DNA of 33,908 nucleotides from Candidatus Aminicenantes bacterium UBA876 (GTDB lineage Bacteria > Acidobacteriota > Aminicenantia > UBA2199), in NCBI GenBank assembly GCA_002294665.1, contig DBFQ01000047.1, positions 1-33,908 on the forward strand, given 5' to 3'. The translations under genes and the position numbers were made by a program. The number at the start of each line of letters is the position of its first letter. Positions within the stretch are counted from its first letter, which is position 1. The notes beneath the pieces are model-generated. The model saw only the letters and a list, made by a program, of their open reading frames with translations, made no database searches and was not told the DNA's origin. Positions 21,797 through 31,023 of the stretch are shown here, in pieces.

Positions 21797-24700
21797 TTAC
21801 AGTTGACTGAGTTTTTTATAGTACTCGTGTTTGTCCTGCTTGGATTCGACCGCGCGGCGGTACAGGTCCTCCGCCACTTGCGGGAACTGGCGTTGCAGGG
21901 CGTTGTAGCGGGTCTCGTTCATCAGGAAGTCCATCAAATCCATTTTCGGATCCCTGGACTCGTACTGGAAAGGATTCTTGCCTTCATCACCCAGGGCGGG
22001 ATTGAAGCGGTACAGCGGCCAGTACCCCGAGATCACGGCATTTTTCTCTTCTTCGTAGGTACGGCTCATATCGATCCCGTGGGCGATGCAGGGAGCGTAG
22101 GCAATGATCAGCGAAGGGCCGTTGTAGGCTTCGGCTTCCTGGAACGCTTTGACCGCCTGGGTGGGATTGGCGCCCAGAGCGATCGAAGCTACGTAAATGT
22201 ATCCGTAACTCATGCTGATCAATCCGAGGTCTTTTTTCGCCGTGCGTTTGCCGGCGGCGGCGAACTTGGCTGTGGAAGCCAGGGGGGTGGCCTTGGATGC
22301 CTGCCCGCCGGTGTTGGAATAGACCTCGGTGTCCAATACCAGGATATTGACATTGCGGTTGGATGCCAGTACATGGTCCAGGCCGCCATAGCCGATATCG
22401 TAGGCCCAGCCGTCGCCGCCGAGGCACCAGACGGAGCGGTTGACCATGTAGTCCTGTAATTCAATGATTTTACGCAGCATCGGGCGCTGTTCCTCAGGGG
22501 TTCCTTCCAGGACGGAAGCCAGGCGCTCCTTGAGGTTGCCGACACGCTCCTGGTGTTTATCAGCGGTATCATCCCAATGCTGCAGCACATCATGGATCGT
22601 GTCTGAAAGCTTCTGGTCCGCGGTGGAGTCCGCCAGTTTTTCCAGGTTGGACTTTAACTGGCGCCGATTGGCGTCAACTGCCAGGCGCATACCGAAGCCG
22701 TATTCGGCGTTGTCTTCAAACAACGAGTTGGCCCAGGCCGGCCCCTTGCCGCGCTTCGATTTCGTGTAGGGAATGGTGGGGAAAGTACCGCCGTAAATCG
22801 AGGAACACCCGGTGGCGTTGGCGATCAACAGGCGTTCTCCAAACAACTGGGTCAGCAGCTTGACGTAAGGTGTTTCGCCGCAACCGGCACAGGCGCCCGA
22901 GAATTCAAAAAGCGGCGTCCGGAACTGAGAGGCCTTGTAACCCGATTCCGGCGTACCGTCGGTGATGTTGTCGGGCAGGGATTCAAAAAACGCCTCGTTT
23001 TCTCGTTCACCGGCCTGGCGTTCGGTCTGGATCGGGCTGAAGACCAGAGCCTTTTCCTTGGCGGGACAGATATTGATGCAATTGCCGCAACCGGTGCAGT
23101 CTTCGATGTAAACCTGAACCTTGAACGCCAGGTCACGGTCGTTTTTGGTGTTGGATTTCAGGGTGGTGAAGGCGTCAGGGGCGGATGTCAACTCCTGCGG
23201 CGGAATCTGCTTGGCGCGGATGGCGGCGTGAGGGCAGACCAGGGAGCAGAGGTTGCATTGCGTGCAGTTTTCAGCAATCCAGTGCGGGACTTCAGGAGCG
23301 ATGCCGCGTTTTTCCAGGCGGGTGGTTCCGGACGGCACGCTGCCGTCCAGGGGCATCTGGGATACGGGAATGTCATCTCCTTTTAGGTGCATGATGGGGC
23401 GGATGACGTTGCGCGCGAACTCCGATGCATTATCGGAGATCAGGCGCACCGGCTCCTGGCTGGCCTTGAGTTCTTCGAGGCGATCCGGCACCGGCACCCG
23501 TTCCAGAGCGGCACTGGCACGATCCACCGCTTCCCAGTTCATCTTTACGATGTGTTCGCCCTTTTTCTGGTAGGTTTTCTTGATGGTGTCTTTGATCAGG
23601 CGGATGGCTTCGTCTTCTTCAAGTACTCCGGAAACCTTGAAAAACGCAGCCTGCATAACCGTGTTGATGCGGTTTCCCAGGCCGATTTCCCGGGCAATGC
23701 TCAGGGCGTCAATGTTGTAGAAACGGATATTTTTTCGGATGATGGTTTCCTGCATATCCCGGGTCAAGTGGGAAAATACCTCATCGTTCGACCAGTCGGA
23801 GTTCAACAGGAATGTGCCGCCCTCTGTGATTCCCTGAAGAATGTCGTAGCGTCCGATAAATGCGGGATTGTGAAGCGCGATGAATTCGGCCTGGCGAATC
23901 AGGTAAGGTGACTGGATCGGGCTTTTGCCGAAGCGCAGGTGCGAAATGGTGATGCCGCCCGATTTTTTGGAGTCGTACGAAAAGTATCCCTGAGCGTACA
24001 TGTCCGTATAATCGCCGATGATCTTGATGGAGTTCTTGTTGGCTCCGACCGTGCCGTCCGATCCGAGGCCCCAGAAAATGCAGCGCTTGACATCGTCGGG
24101 TTCCGTGGAGATTTCCGGGCCCAGAGGCAATGAAAAATGGGACACATCATCGGTGATGCCGACCGTGAACCCGTGGAATGCTTTCCCGTCCAGATGGTCA
24201 TAAACGGCTTTGACCATGGTCGGGGTGAATTCCTTGGAGCTGAGCCCGTACCGACCGCCGATGACTTTGATATCTTTGCCCCAGAGCGCGGTTTTGATGT
24301 CCATATAAAGGGGCTCGCCGATGGATCCGGGTTCCTTGGTGCGATCCAGCACGGCGATTTTCCGTACGCTTGACGGCAGGGCCGACAGGAAAAGCTCCAC
24401 ACTGAAGGGACGATACAGCCGAACCTTGATCGCGCCGACTTTTTCTCCACGGGCACAGAGGTAATTGATGGTTTCCTCGATGGTGTCACAACTGGAGCCC
24501 ATTGAAACGATGACTTTTTCCGCGTCGGGAGCGCCGACATAATCAAAGAGGTGATAGTGACGACCCACTTTCGCGGCCAGTTGATCCATGTATTTCTGTA
24601 CCAGTTGAGGAATGCGCAGATAATAGTTATTGACGGTTTCGCGTCCCTGGAAATAGACATCCGGGTTCTGGGCGCCTACCTTGACAAAGGGCTTGTCGGG

Positions 24701-25327
24701 GTTGAGCGCCAGTTCGCGGAACGCTTCCACGTAACGCATGTCCAGCATACCGGCCATGGTTGTATAGTCGATCATATCGACTTTCTGGATTTCATTGGAA
24801 GTACGGAAACCATCAAAGAAGTTCAAAAAGGGCACCCTTGCCTCCAGTGTGGCAAGATGGGAAACGACCGCGAGGTCCATGACTTCCTGAACCGATGCGG
24901 CTGCGATGAGCGCCCAGCCGGTGTTGCGAACCGACATGACATCCGAGTGATCACCGAAAATGGACAGGGACTGGCAGGCCAGCGAACGCGCCGAAACGTG
25001 GAACACAGCGGGCAGCATTTCACCGGCGATCTTGTGCATGTTGGGGATCATCAGCAGCAGGCCCTGAGAGGCCGTGAAAGTCGTGGTCATCGATCCGGCG
25101 GAAAGGCAACCGTGAACGGCTCCGGCGGCGCCGGCCTCGGATTGCATTTCGATGACGTCCAATTTCTGGCCGAACATATTGAGTCGATCCTGCGCGGCCC
25201 AGGCATCAGCCAATTCCCCCATGGCGGAAGAAGGTGTGATGGGGTAAATGGCGGCCACTTCGCTGAAAGCGTAAGCGACATGGGCGGCAGCGGTGTTGCC
25301 GTCAATGGTTGCTTGATTGTGTTTCAT
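21797..25327 (-). CDS. nifJ: Pyruvate:ferredoxin (flavodoxin) oxidoreductase
   Basis: 1176 residues, the full single-chain homodimeric form. It converts pyruvate and CoA to acetyl-CoA, CO2 and reduced ferredoxin or flavodoxin. Domains in order: pyruvate/TPP domain I (YPITPSSAMGELADAW, 29-44), CoA-binding domain, linker, a two-cluster ferredoxin domain (CTQCNLCSLVCP near 687; CTGCGNCINICP near 743), then the TPP domain with GCAGCGE near 809 and GGDGWAYDIGYGG near 969, plus the C-terminal extra cysteine region. The ATG at 25327 follows AGGAG and is preferred to one 13 codons upstream. Oxygen-sensitive members of this family are markers of anaerobic metabolism. Confidence 0.97.
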   Translation of the reverse strand: MKHNQATIDGNTAAAHVAYAFSEVAAIYPITPSSAMGELADAWAAQDRLNMFGQKLDVIEMQSEAGAAGAVHGCLSAGSMTTTFTASQGLLLMIPNMHKIAGEMLPAVFHVSARSLACQSLSIFGDHSDVMSVRNTGWALIAAASVQEVMDLAVVSHLATLEARVPFLNFFDGFRTSNEIQKVDMIDYTTMAGMLDMRYVEAFRELALNPDKPFVKVGAQNPDVYFQGRETVNNYYLRIPQLVQKYMDQLAAKVGRHYHLFDYVGAPDAEKVIVSMGSSCDTIEETINYLCARGEKVGAIKVRLYRPFSVELFLSALPSSVRKIAVLDRTKEPGSIGEPLYMDIKTALWGKDIKVIGGRYGLSSKEFTPTMVKAVYDHLDGKAFHGFTVGITDDVSHFSLPLGPEISTEPDDVKRCIFWGLGSDGTVGANKNSIKIIGDYTDMYAQGYFSYDSKKSGGITISHLRFGKSPIQSPYLIRQAEFIALHNPAFIGRYDILQGITEGGTFLLNSDWSNDEVFSHLTRDMQETIIRKNIRFYNIDALSIAREIGLGNRINTVMQAAFFKVSGVLEEDEAIRLIKDTIKKTYQKKGEHIVKMNWEAVDRASAALERVPVPDRLEELKASQEPVRLISDNASEFARNVIRPIMHLKGDDIPVSQMPLDGSVPSGTTRLEKRGIAPEVPHWIAENCTQCNLCSLVCPHAAIRAKQIPPQELTSAPDAFTTLKSNTKNDRDLAFKVQVYIEDCTGCGNCINICPAKEKALVFSPIQTERQAGERENEAFFESLPDNITDGTPESGYKASQFRTPLFEFSGACAGCGETPYVKLLTQLFGERLLIANATGCSSIYGGTFPTIPYTKSKRGKGPAWANSLFEDNAEYGFGMRLAVDANRRQLKSNLEKLADSTADQKLSDTIHDVLQHWDDTADKHQERVGNLKERLASVLEGTPEEQRPMLRKIIELQDYMVNRSVWCLGGDGWAYDIGYGGLDHVLASNRNVNILVLDTEVYSNTGGQASKATPLASTAKFAAAGKRTAKKDLGLISMSYGYIYVASIALGANPTQAVKAFQEAEAYNGPSLIIAYAPCIAHGIDMSRTYEEEKNAVISGYWPLYRFNPALGDEGKNPFQYESRDPKMDLMDFLMNETRYNALQRQFPQVAEDLYRRAVESKQDKHEYYKKLSQL

Positions 25328-25419
25328 CTCGTCTCCTCTGAATATGCCCGAAGGGACATGAGGCATCCCCGCGGATGGTTTGGATATCGCTGCAAAATCA
25401 TGGCATTATTCATCATGAA

Positions 25420-25448
25420 ATGTAACACAGTCGGGAAGCGGGTGTCAA
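25420..25448 (-). promoter_or_regulatory. Candidate nifJ promoter
   Basis: Minus-strand perfect TTGACA (25443-25448), 17 bp, TTACAT (25420-25425, weak). Predicted leader about 85 nt. Confidence 0.4.
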
Positions 25449-25538
25449 GGAAAGCCGGTGAGGCTCCGAAAAGCGTAAATAAATGAAAACGCAAAATATA
25501 TCGGATCAATCGGCAATCATCGACAACTCAGATTATAA

Positions 25539-25567
25539 TTGACAAATCCAGCGATTCATACTATATA
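25539..25567 (+). promoter_or_regulatory. Promoter of the BFN-domain gene
   Basis: TTGACA (25539-25544), 17 bp, TATATA (25562-25567). Predicted leader about 35 nt without a clear Shine-Dalgarno. Divergent from the nifJ promoter; the rest of 25328-25608 is AT-rich and shows no gene. Confidence 0.6.
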
Positions 25568-25608
25568 GATTGACCGGAACGGATTGAAAGCCGAAGCATA
25601 AATCGATC

Positions 25609-26103
25609 ATGGAACAATTAATCGAAGTTAAACTGCTGGGCCTGATCATGGACCCGATTTCGAAGACACCGGTCATGATCCTCAAGCCCCTGCAGGACAA
25701 GAAGATCATCCCCATCTGGATCGGCGGTTATGAAGCCAATGCCATCACCATGGAACTGGAAGACGTGGCCGCGCCGCGTCCCATGACCCATGACCTGTTC
25801 AAAAATATGCTGTTTCACTTCGACGCCGAGCTGGAAAAGGTCGTGGTGACGGATATTGTTGAAAACACGTATTACGCCGAGCTGCATATCCGCCGCAACG
25901 GCGATCTGAGCGTTGTCGATTGCCGCCCTTCCGATGCCGTGGCGATCGCCCTCAAAAGTCATTCACCGATCTATATCTCGCAATTTGTCTACAGCACATC
26001 AATCCTGTCGGACTTCTTCTGCAATTTCATTCACAGTGACGAAAAACTGGAAGAATGGTTCAATTCCCTCTGTCCCGACGATTTCGGTCAGGTCGAACAA
26101 TAA
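25609..26103 (+). CDS. Bifunctional nuclease (BFN/DUF151) domain protein
   Basis: 164 residues. The family signature is clear: EVKLLGLIMDPISKTPVMILK, IPIWIGGYEANAITMELE, RPMTHDLFKNML and RPSDAVAIALKSHSPIYIS. Homologues have been described as nucleases with DNase and RNase activity, but in most bacteria the role is untested. The C-terminal 40 residues (SILSDFFCNFIHSDEKLEEWFN) form a short acidic tail. It is a single gene, convergent with mazG across an octamer repeat array. Confidence 0.9.
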   Translation: MEQLIEVKLLGLIMDPISKTPVMILKPLQDKKIIPIWIGGYEANAITMELEDVAAPRPMTHDLFKNMLFHFDAELEKVVVTDIVENTYYAELHIRRNGDLSVVDCRPSDAVAIALKSHSPIYISQFVYSTSILSDFFCNFIHSDEKLEEWFNSLCPDDFGQVEQ

Positions 26104-26123
26104 CCATCTGTTACCTGTCACCT

Positions 26124-26227
26124 TTTTCAACTTCTTCACTCTCCAACTTTCCAACCCTCCAACTCTTCAACCCTCCAACTCTTCAACTCTCCAACTCTTC
26201 AACCCTCCAACTTTTCAACTCTTCAAC
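26124..26227. repeat. Octameric tandem repeat array
   Basis: Thirteen consecutive 8-bp units, mainly TCTTCAAC and CCTCCAAC with a few variants (TCTCCAAC, TTTTCAAC, TTCTTCAC); on the other strand GTTGAAGA/GTTGGAGG. It fills the gap between the BFN and mazG genes and contains the mazG stop codon (26215-26217). Unit number and order are likely to vary by slippage. There are no spacers, so this is not a CRISPR. Confidence 0.9.
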
Positions 26228-27033
26228 TCTTCTCCTTTGCACTCCCGCCACAATTTTTCCAATTCATCCGCGTTGACCTGTTCAAAGGTTTTTTCCGCCG
26301 CGCGCAGGCGGGACTCCATGCAACGGAAGCGCCGGGTGAACTTGTTGTTTGACTCCCACAGGGCGGTTTCGGGATTGATATTCATGAGCCGGGCCACGTT
26401 GACCAGCGCGAACAGCAGATCCCCCAGTTCTTCACGGATCTGTTGCGGATCATTCGCTTCCAGTGCGGTTTTCAATTCAGCGGCCTCTTCGGGAACTTTT
26501 TCCAGGGCCAGCTCGGCGGGCGGGCGATCCGGAAACGGCTGGCCGGCCGCACTCGGCAGGCGGCGCCAATCAAAACCGACGCTGGCTGCCTGTTCGCCGA
26601 TCCTGGCGGCGACCGCGAGAGCGGGCATGGTTTGCGGGTAATTCGAGATGACACTGTCGCGTCCCTTTTCTTTTTGTTTGACCTGTTCCCATAACATTTT
26701 TACATCTTCGGCGGTTTTTGCCTGCTGTGAACCGAAGATGTGGGGGTGGCGGCGAATCAACTTCTCGCGCAGGCGTTGCATCACATCGCGGATGGAAAAG
26801 TTTCCCCTTTCCTGGTGAATCCGGGAGAGAAAAACCACTTGCAGCAGGAGGTCACCCAACTCGTCGATCTGCCCGGGCACGGAGCCGGATTGAATGGCGG
26901 CCGCCAGCTCATTGGCTTCTTCGATGATATGCCGGGACAGGGTTTCCGGAGTCTGGCTGCGATCCCAGGGGCAGCCGTTCACGGGGCTGCGCAATCTTTT
27001 CATTAAGCGGATCAGGCGGCTGAATTCTTTCAT
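26215..27033 (-). CDS. mazG: Nucleoside triphosphate pyrophosphohydrolase MazG
   Basis: 272 residues (E. coli MazG is 263). It hydrolyses NTPs and dNTPs to monophosphate and pyrophosphate, cleaning nucleotide pools. Two MazG helical domains are visible. The first carries CPWDRSQTPETLSRHIIEEANELAAAI and IDELGDLLLQ; the second carries KVPEEAAELKTAL and REELGDLLFALV, which supply the EExxE and ExxD metal ligands. I start it at 27033 (MKEFSRLIRLM), because the open frame continues upstream but only through non-homologous sequence across the divergent promoter region. The last codons lie in the octamer repeat array. Confidence 0.95.
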   Translation of the reverse strand: MKEFSRLIRLMKRLRSPVNGCPWDRSQTPETLSRHIIEEANELAAAIQSGSVPGQIDELGDLLLQVVFLSRIHQERGNFSIRDVMQRLREKLIRRHPHIFGSQQAKTAEDVKMLWEQVKQKEKGRDSVISNYPQTMPALAVAARIGEQAASVGFDWRRLPSAAGQPFPDRPPAELALEKVPEEAAELKTALEANDPQQIREELGDLLFALVNVARLMNINPETALWESNNKFTRRFRCMESRLRAAEKTFEQVNADELEKLWRECKGEELKS

Positions 27034-27075
27034 TTTCTTTTTTTCATCCCCAGGTTGTGGTATATTTTTGTCACG

Positions 27076-27104
27076 ATCATATGATGAAAACCACATCAGC
27101 GCAA
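27076..27104 (-). promoter_or_regulatory. Candidate mazG promoter
   Basis: Minus-strand TTGCGC (27099-27104), 17 bp, TATGAT (27076-27081). The -10 is part of the palindrome ATCATATGAT, so the same bases could also serve the rightward operon. Confidence 0.4.
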
Positions 27105-27147
27105 CCCTGCATGCCGGATGCACGTTCTTCATCATCAACATGAAATC

Positions 27148-27405
27148 ATGAAACGCGACATCAACGCCATAACCGTATTGCTGGCTACCCAGGGAATGAT
27201 CAACATCGGCGCCGTTCCCGATCCGATCACGCACGAAAAACTCAACCAGCCGCAGAAAGCGCAGGTGTTTCTGGATCTGCTTGAGGTATTGAAGGAAAAG
27301 ACCCGGGGCAACCTGGCCGAAAGTGAGACGGATTTTCTGGAAGCGGCGATCATGAACCTGCGCCTGGTGTTGCAGCGGGATCGCCATAACGGGGAAGCGG
27401 AATGA
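27148..27405 (+). CDS. DUF1844 family protein
   Basis: 85 residues. It matches the small DUF1844 family: FLLATQGMINIGAVPDP-like opening (here INAITVLLATQGMINIGAV), a middle PQKAQVFLDLLEVL and the hallmark EKTRGNLAESETDFLEAAIMNLR. No function is established. An in-frame GTG/ATG extension to 27118 is possible but adds a low-complexity start. Its stop overlaps the next ATG (ATGA), so the two are translationally coupled. Confidence 0.85.
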   Translation: MKRDINAITVLLATQGMINIGAVPDPITHEKLNQPQKAQVFLDLLEVLKEKTRGNLAESETDFLEAAIMNLRLVLQRDRHNGEAE

Positions 27406-29171
27406 AAAACAGAAGCTGGATCTGGATCGCCGGGGTGCTTTTGGGGATGCTGTCTCCGATGGGGATATCGGCGGCCCCCGAGGATTCACTCAGTACGATA
27501 CGCAAAGTCAACCTCTACCATTCGCTGGGACAGACGGAAGCCATGTTGCGGCAACTGGAACAGCTGGATTCCGGAGGTGACAATCCGGCCAGAAAACGCT
27601 TCGTGGCTGAGATTCTTCAGGGATATGGGGATCATTACCGTGAAAAGGGGGAATTGCAGCCCGCCGAAGCGTTTTATCAAAAAGCATTGCAAGTCGATTC
27701 ATCCGAATGGCGGGTTTTCAACAAGCTCAACACGCTATACCGCCATGAGCACGCAGTGCCGATGAATCCGGCGTATATGGTCAAACAATTTCCCCGCCTG
27801 GTGGATAATTTCACGCCTGCTTTCCTTTTGTTGAATCGCTCGGTGCACTCGCTGTTCATCGCCGCCTGCTGGGTGTTCATGGTTTTGGCGCTGGTGTTGT
27901 TGTTGAGATACTTCCCCCTGGCGCAAACCGATCTTTTCCGGGATGCGGACTGGCACATCAACAAGGTCCCCCTGATCGCAACGGTCGTTTTGCTGTTGTG
28001 GCCGCTGATTCTGGGTCCGGGCTGGGGGATGATCCCTTTCCTGATTCTGGGTTTCATCTGGGTCTATCTGGATCGACCCGAGAAACGCGGTATCCTGGCC
28101 GGCATGATCGTGTTTCTACTGGTTGTGTTGGTGGCCGGATTCCAGCAGGTATTGGATCGATCCTACAGGTCCGAAGCATTCTCGGTGGCCCACAAGGTTT
28201 TCAACGGTGAATCCATTGATCAGAGTCGCTTGGACCATCTGGACCCGGAGCTGGTGACGATTCGCGCATTCAACGAATATCAAAGCGGAAACATGGAGAC
28301 CGCCTTGAAATTGCTGGAATCGACCGGCAAAGAGTACCGGGCCAAACTCAAATACCAGTTGTTGGCCGGCATTCAACACCGTTTCGCCAACAAAAACGAA
28401 TGGATCAATAACCTCAGGCAGGCGCTGCAATTGGATGACAAGGATCCGGTTTCCCTCAACAACTTCACGCTGGCCCTGCTGGAAACCGGCAATGAAAACT
28501 TATTGGAATCTTACGCCCAACGTTACCCGGAGATTGCAAAACTGAGAACCCGTTACCTGCAATTGCAGGAACCTGTGCTGGATCATCACATCCTCTGGCG
28601 CCGGCTTTTCGGCCTGGGGAATGCGGATGTTTCCGTGGCCGCCTGGTTGAAAAACTGGGCAGGGGCCCTGGTCCGCTTTCCCGGTGTGTGGTCCCTGCTG
28701 GCGTTTTTCGTTTACCTGCTCCTGGTGCCGCACCTGCTGTCCGGAATCGGCAAAAGCACCAGTTGCTCAAAATGCGGCAAGCACATTGATCGCAAGGCCA
28801 TTCATCGTTCCTATAAACTGTGCAACGACTGTTATCAATTGTTCATGATCAAAGATGTCATGTTTCTGGAAGCCAAAATCCTCAAGGAAAAGGAATTGTC
28901 ACGACGTCGCCGGAGCCAGAAAGCCCTTGCCCTCGGCGCATCCCTGATTGCTCCGGGACTGAACCTGGTTGTGCGTTCGCGCTATACCTTGTTCGTGTTG
29001 CTGGCGACTCCGGTTTATTACCTGATTGCTTTCTATTGGTCTTCCAGGTACGCTTTTATGCAGAAATTCGCCGCTGTTCCCCTGTTTGTTGCGCTGGTGG
29101 GCGTTGTGGCGGTATTGGCGTATATCCTGGTCAACCTCGTGGCATTGAAGGGGGAAGAAGATGGCTTTTAA
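27402..29171 (+). CDS. TPR and zinc-ribbon membrane protein of unknown function
   Basis: 589 residues. A signal peptide (MKNRSWIWIAGVLLGMLSPMGISA) leads to a TPR-like pair (GDHYREKGELQPAEAFYQKAL), four transmembrane spans in about 145-255, a second TPR-like stretch (NNFTLALLETGNENLLES), another span (about 425-445), then a zinc-ribbon-like CSKCGKHID...LCNDCYQLF (two CxxC pairs about 22 residues apart) and two C-terminal spans. I recognise no named family. The architecture suggests an inner-membrane scaffold. It overlaps the DUF1844 gene by 4 bp and the DUF4388 gene by 11 bp. Confidence 0.85.
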   Translation: MKNRSWIWIAGVLLGMLSPMGISAAPEDSLSTIRKVNLYHSLGQTEAMLRQLEQLDSGGDNPARKRFVAEILQGYGDHYREKGELQPAEAFYQKALQVDSSEWRVFNKLNTLYRHEHAVPMNPAYMVKQFPRLVDNFTPAFLLLNRSVHSLFIAACWVFMVLALVLLLRYFPLAQTDLFRDADWHINKVPLIATVVLLLWPLILGPGWGMIPFLILGFIWVYLDRPEKRGILAGMIVFLLVVLVAGFQQVLDRSYRSEAFSVAHKVFNGESIDQSRLDHLDPELVTIRAFNEYQSGNMETALKLLESTGKEYRAKLKYQLLAGIQHRFANKNEWINNLRQALQLDDKDPVSLNNFTLALLETGNENLLESYAQRYPEIAKLRTRYLQLQEPVLDHHILWRRLFGLGNADVSVAAWLKNWAGALVRFPGVWSLLAFFVYLLLVPHLLSGIGKSTSCSKCGKHIDRKAIHRSYKLCNDCYQLFMIKDVMFLEAKILKEKELSRRRRSQKALALGASLIAPGLNLVVRSRYTLFVLLATPVYYLIAFYWSSRYAFMQKFAAVPLFVALVGVVAVLAYILVNLVALKGEEDGF

Positions 29172-30132
29172 GGGTACGCTCAAGGAGTTTAATGTTCCGG
29201 ATATCCTGCAGATGTTCTCACTGCAGAAAAAATCCGGGGTTCTGACCTTTACCAGCGCGGACGGCTTTATCACCCTGATCCTTGAAAACGGCCTGATTGT
29301 CGGCGTTGATGCATTTCCCAAAAAATTGAGCATGCGCGTGGGAAACGTATTGGTCAAGCAGGACCTGATCAGTGAAGAAATGTTACAGAGGGCGTTATCG
29401 ATTCAGAAAAGAACCAACCAGAAACTGGGTGAGATCCTGTCGGGGATGGGCCTGATCGGGGAATCCCAGATCAGGGAGGCCTTGCGCAACCAGGCTGAAC
29501 AGATTGTGCTTTCGCTGTTCAAGTGGAAGAAGGGTGAATACAATTTCAAGGTGATGGAAAACCTGGACCCCAGCCTGTACAGCATCGATGCCATGCCCAC
29601 GGATGGATTGATCATGGAAGGGGTGCAGATGATGGACGAATGGCCCCTCATCCGCAAGGAAATCCCCAACAATCGCATGGTATTCGAGCCCGCACCCCTG
29701 GATATCCAGCATCATGAGATTGAAATCATCAAAGAAAGCGAAGACGAACCCGCGGAGAGCGAGAAGATATTCCTCAGTGAATCCGAGGCCAACCTGCTCA
29801 AATACATCAACGGCCGCCATACCGTGCAGGATCTGGTCGATCTGGGCGGCTTCACCGAGTACAAAGTCTACAAATGCCTCTATCGCCTGATTAACAAGTC
29901 GATTATCCGCCATCGTGAACTGCCGGTGGAACCGGACGAAGCGGATGAAAGCCTCCTGGAAGAGCGAAAGTCCCACACCGGCAGAGTCATGCGTGTGGTT
30001 CTGGGCGCGTTGCTGCTGATCATACTTGTTTTCTTTGCAAGCGGATTATGGACACCGTACCCATCTTCCGGTTCCCAGCTGAGTGCAGGCATATTCCAGC
30101 AAACGCCGTCATCATCCCAGCCGGCCCCCTGA
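29161..30132 (+). CDS. DUF4388 (PATAN-type) domain protein with C-terminal membrane anchor
   Basis: 323 residues. The N-terminal 60 residues (MAFKGTLKEFNVPDILQMFSLQKKSGVLTF) are a typical DUF4388 domain, found in gliding, motility and two-component contexts. A GspE/MshE-N-like segment follows (GNVLVKQDLISEEMLQ, LGEILSGMGLIGESQ). A winged-helix-like segment lies near 205-260 (LLKYINGRHTVQDLVDLGGFTEYKVYKCL). One transmembrane span (VVLGALLLIILVFFASGLW) precedes a short Ser/Pro-rich tail outside the membrane. GGGGGAAGAAG lies before the ATG, inside the preceding gene. A signalling or assembly role linked to the TPR protein is inference. Confidence 0.88.
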   Translation: MAFKGTLKEFNVPDILQMFSLQKKSGVLTFTSADGFITLILENGLIVGVDAFPKKLSMRVGNVLVKQDLISEEMLQRALSIQKRTNQKLGEILSGMGLIGESQIREALRNQAEQIVLSLFKWKKGEYNFKVMENLDPSLYSIDAMPTDGLIMEGVQMMDEWPLIRKEIPNNRMVFEPAPLDIQHHEIEIIKESEDEPAESEKIFLSESEANLLKYINGRHTVQDLVDLGGFTEYKVYKCLYRLINKSIIRHRELPVEPDEADESLLEERKSHTGRVMRVVLGALLLIILVFFASGLWTPYPSSGSQLSAGIFQQTPSSSQPAP

Positions 30133-30141
30133 ATTGTTTCC

Positions 30142-31023
30142 ATGCCCGAACAGATTCCCAGTGCCGTATCCGTCGGTAACTTCGACGGCTTTCATCTCGG
30201 CCACCAGGAACTGATCCGGCGTTTGAAGTCGCTGGCCGCGGAAAAGCGGCTGGCGACCCGGGTGCTGACTTTTCAACCCAATCCGAAAATTTACTTCGGG
30301 CGTGCCATTCCCCTGATATTTACGGATCGGCAAAAGGCCGCGATTCTCAAAAGCCAGCAGGTGGATGATGTGATTTTCAAACCCTTTGCCCGGGTGGCCC
30401 ATCTCAGTGCGGCTGAATTCGTCTGCCGGGAATTGATCCGCAAACTATCGATGAAGGCCCTGGTGGTGGGGGAAAATTTCCGTTTCGGCGCCGATCGGAC
30501 CGGTGACACGGAGTTTTTGAAACGTTTCGCATCCGCGGAGGGTTTCCATCTGGAACTGGTTCCCTCGTTGCAGTGGAACGGAGGACGGGTGTCTTCATCG
30601 AGAATCCGTGAACTGCTGTTGAAGGGAGCGGTTGATGAAGCGGCCCATCTGCTCGGGAGGCATTATTACATCGATGGTGTCGTGGTCAGCGGTGCCGGCA
30701 GGGGAAGGGAGCTGGGTTTCCCCACGATCAACCTGGATACGGACAACCCCATACTGCCCCGGGGTGTATTCTCCACACGGGTTGAGTGGAAGGGGCGGTT
30801 GTTTCCCGCGGTGACCAATATCGGATCATCACCCACATTCTCGCGCAGTTTCCAGCAGGTGGAAACCCACATCATCGATTTTCACCGTCAGATTTATCAA
30901 AGCCGTGTCAGGATCCATTTTCTGTACAAACTTCGCGATGTCTTTCGTTTTGAAACGACCGCGGAGTTGATTGCCCAGATTCGCCGGGATGTACGCAACG
31001 CTTGCATTGACACAAATGGATAA
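30142..31023 (+). CDS. ribF: Bifunctional riboflavin kinase/FAD synthetase
   Basis: 293 residues, slightly short of the usual 305-315. It makes FMN from riboflavin and FAD from FMN. The N-terminal adenylyltransferase domain has SVGNFDGFHLGHQELI, with the HxGH motif as HLGH, and the ISSSxIR-type SSSRIRELL. The C-terminal kinase has GRGRELGFPTINL with the conserved PTIN. It supplies FAD for flavoenzymes, including the ThyX-like protein. It follows the DUF4388 gene by 9 bp, so no FMN riboswitch fits here. Its last codons overlap the trigger-factor promoter. Confidence 0.95.
   Translation: MPEQIPSAVSVGNFDGFHLGHQELIRRLKSLAAEKRLATRVLTFQPNPKIYFGRAIPLIFTDRQKAAILKSQQVDDVIFKPFARVAHLSAAEFVCRELIRKLSMKALVVGENFRFGADRTGDTEFLKRFASAEGFHLELVPSLQWNGGRVSSSRIRELLLKGAVDEAAHLLGRHYYIDGVVVSGAGRGRELGFPTINLDTDNPILPRGVFSTRVEWKGRLFPAVTNIGSSPTFSRSFQQVETHIIDFHRQIYQSRVRIHFLYKLRDVFRFETTAELIAQIRRDVRNACIDTNG

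Noticed and set aside
24551..25486. 311-codon plus-strand frame opposite nifJ
   Set aside because: Antisense to the conserved pyruvate-binding domain; no recognisable protein features.
26124..26227. Octamer array considered as a CRISPR or an iteron-type origin
   Set aside because: No spacers, no replication initiator gene nearby, and it lies between convergent chromosomal genes.
27034..27489. Upstream extension of mazG to a 424-residue protein
   Set aside because: The extra residues run across the divergent promoter and antisense to the DUF1844 gene and do not resemble MazG.
30133..30141. FMN riboswitch upstream of ribF
   Set aside because: The gap to the previous gene is only 9 bp, so no aptamer can fit.
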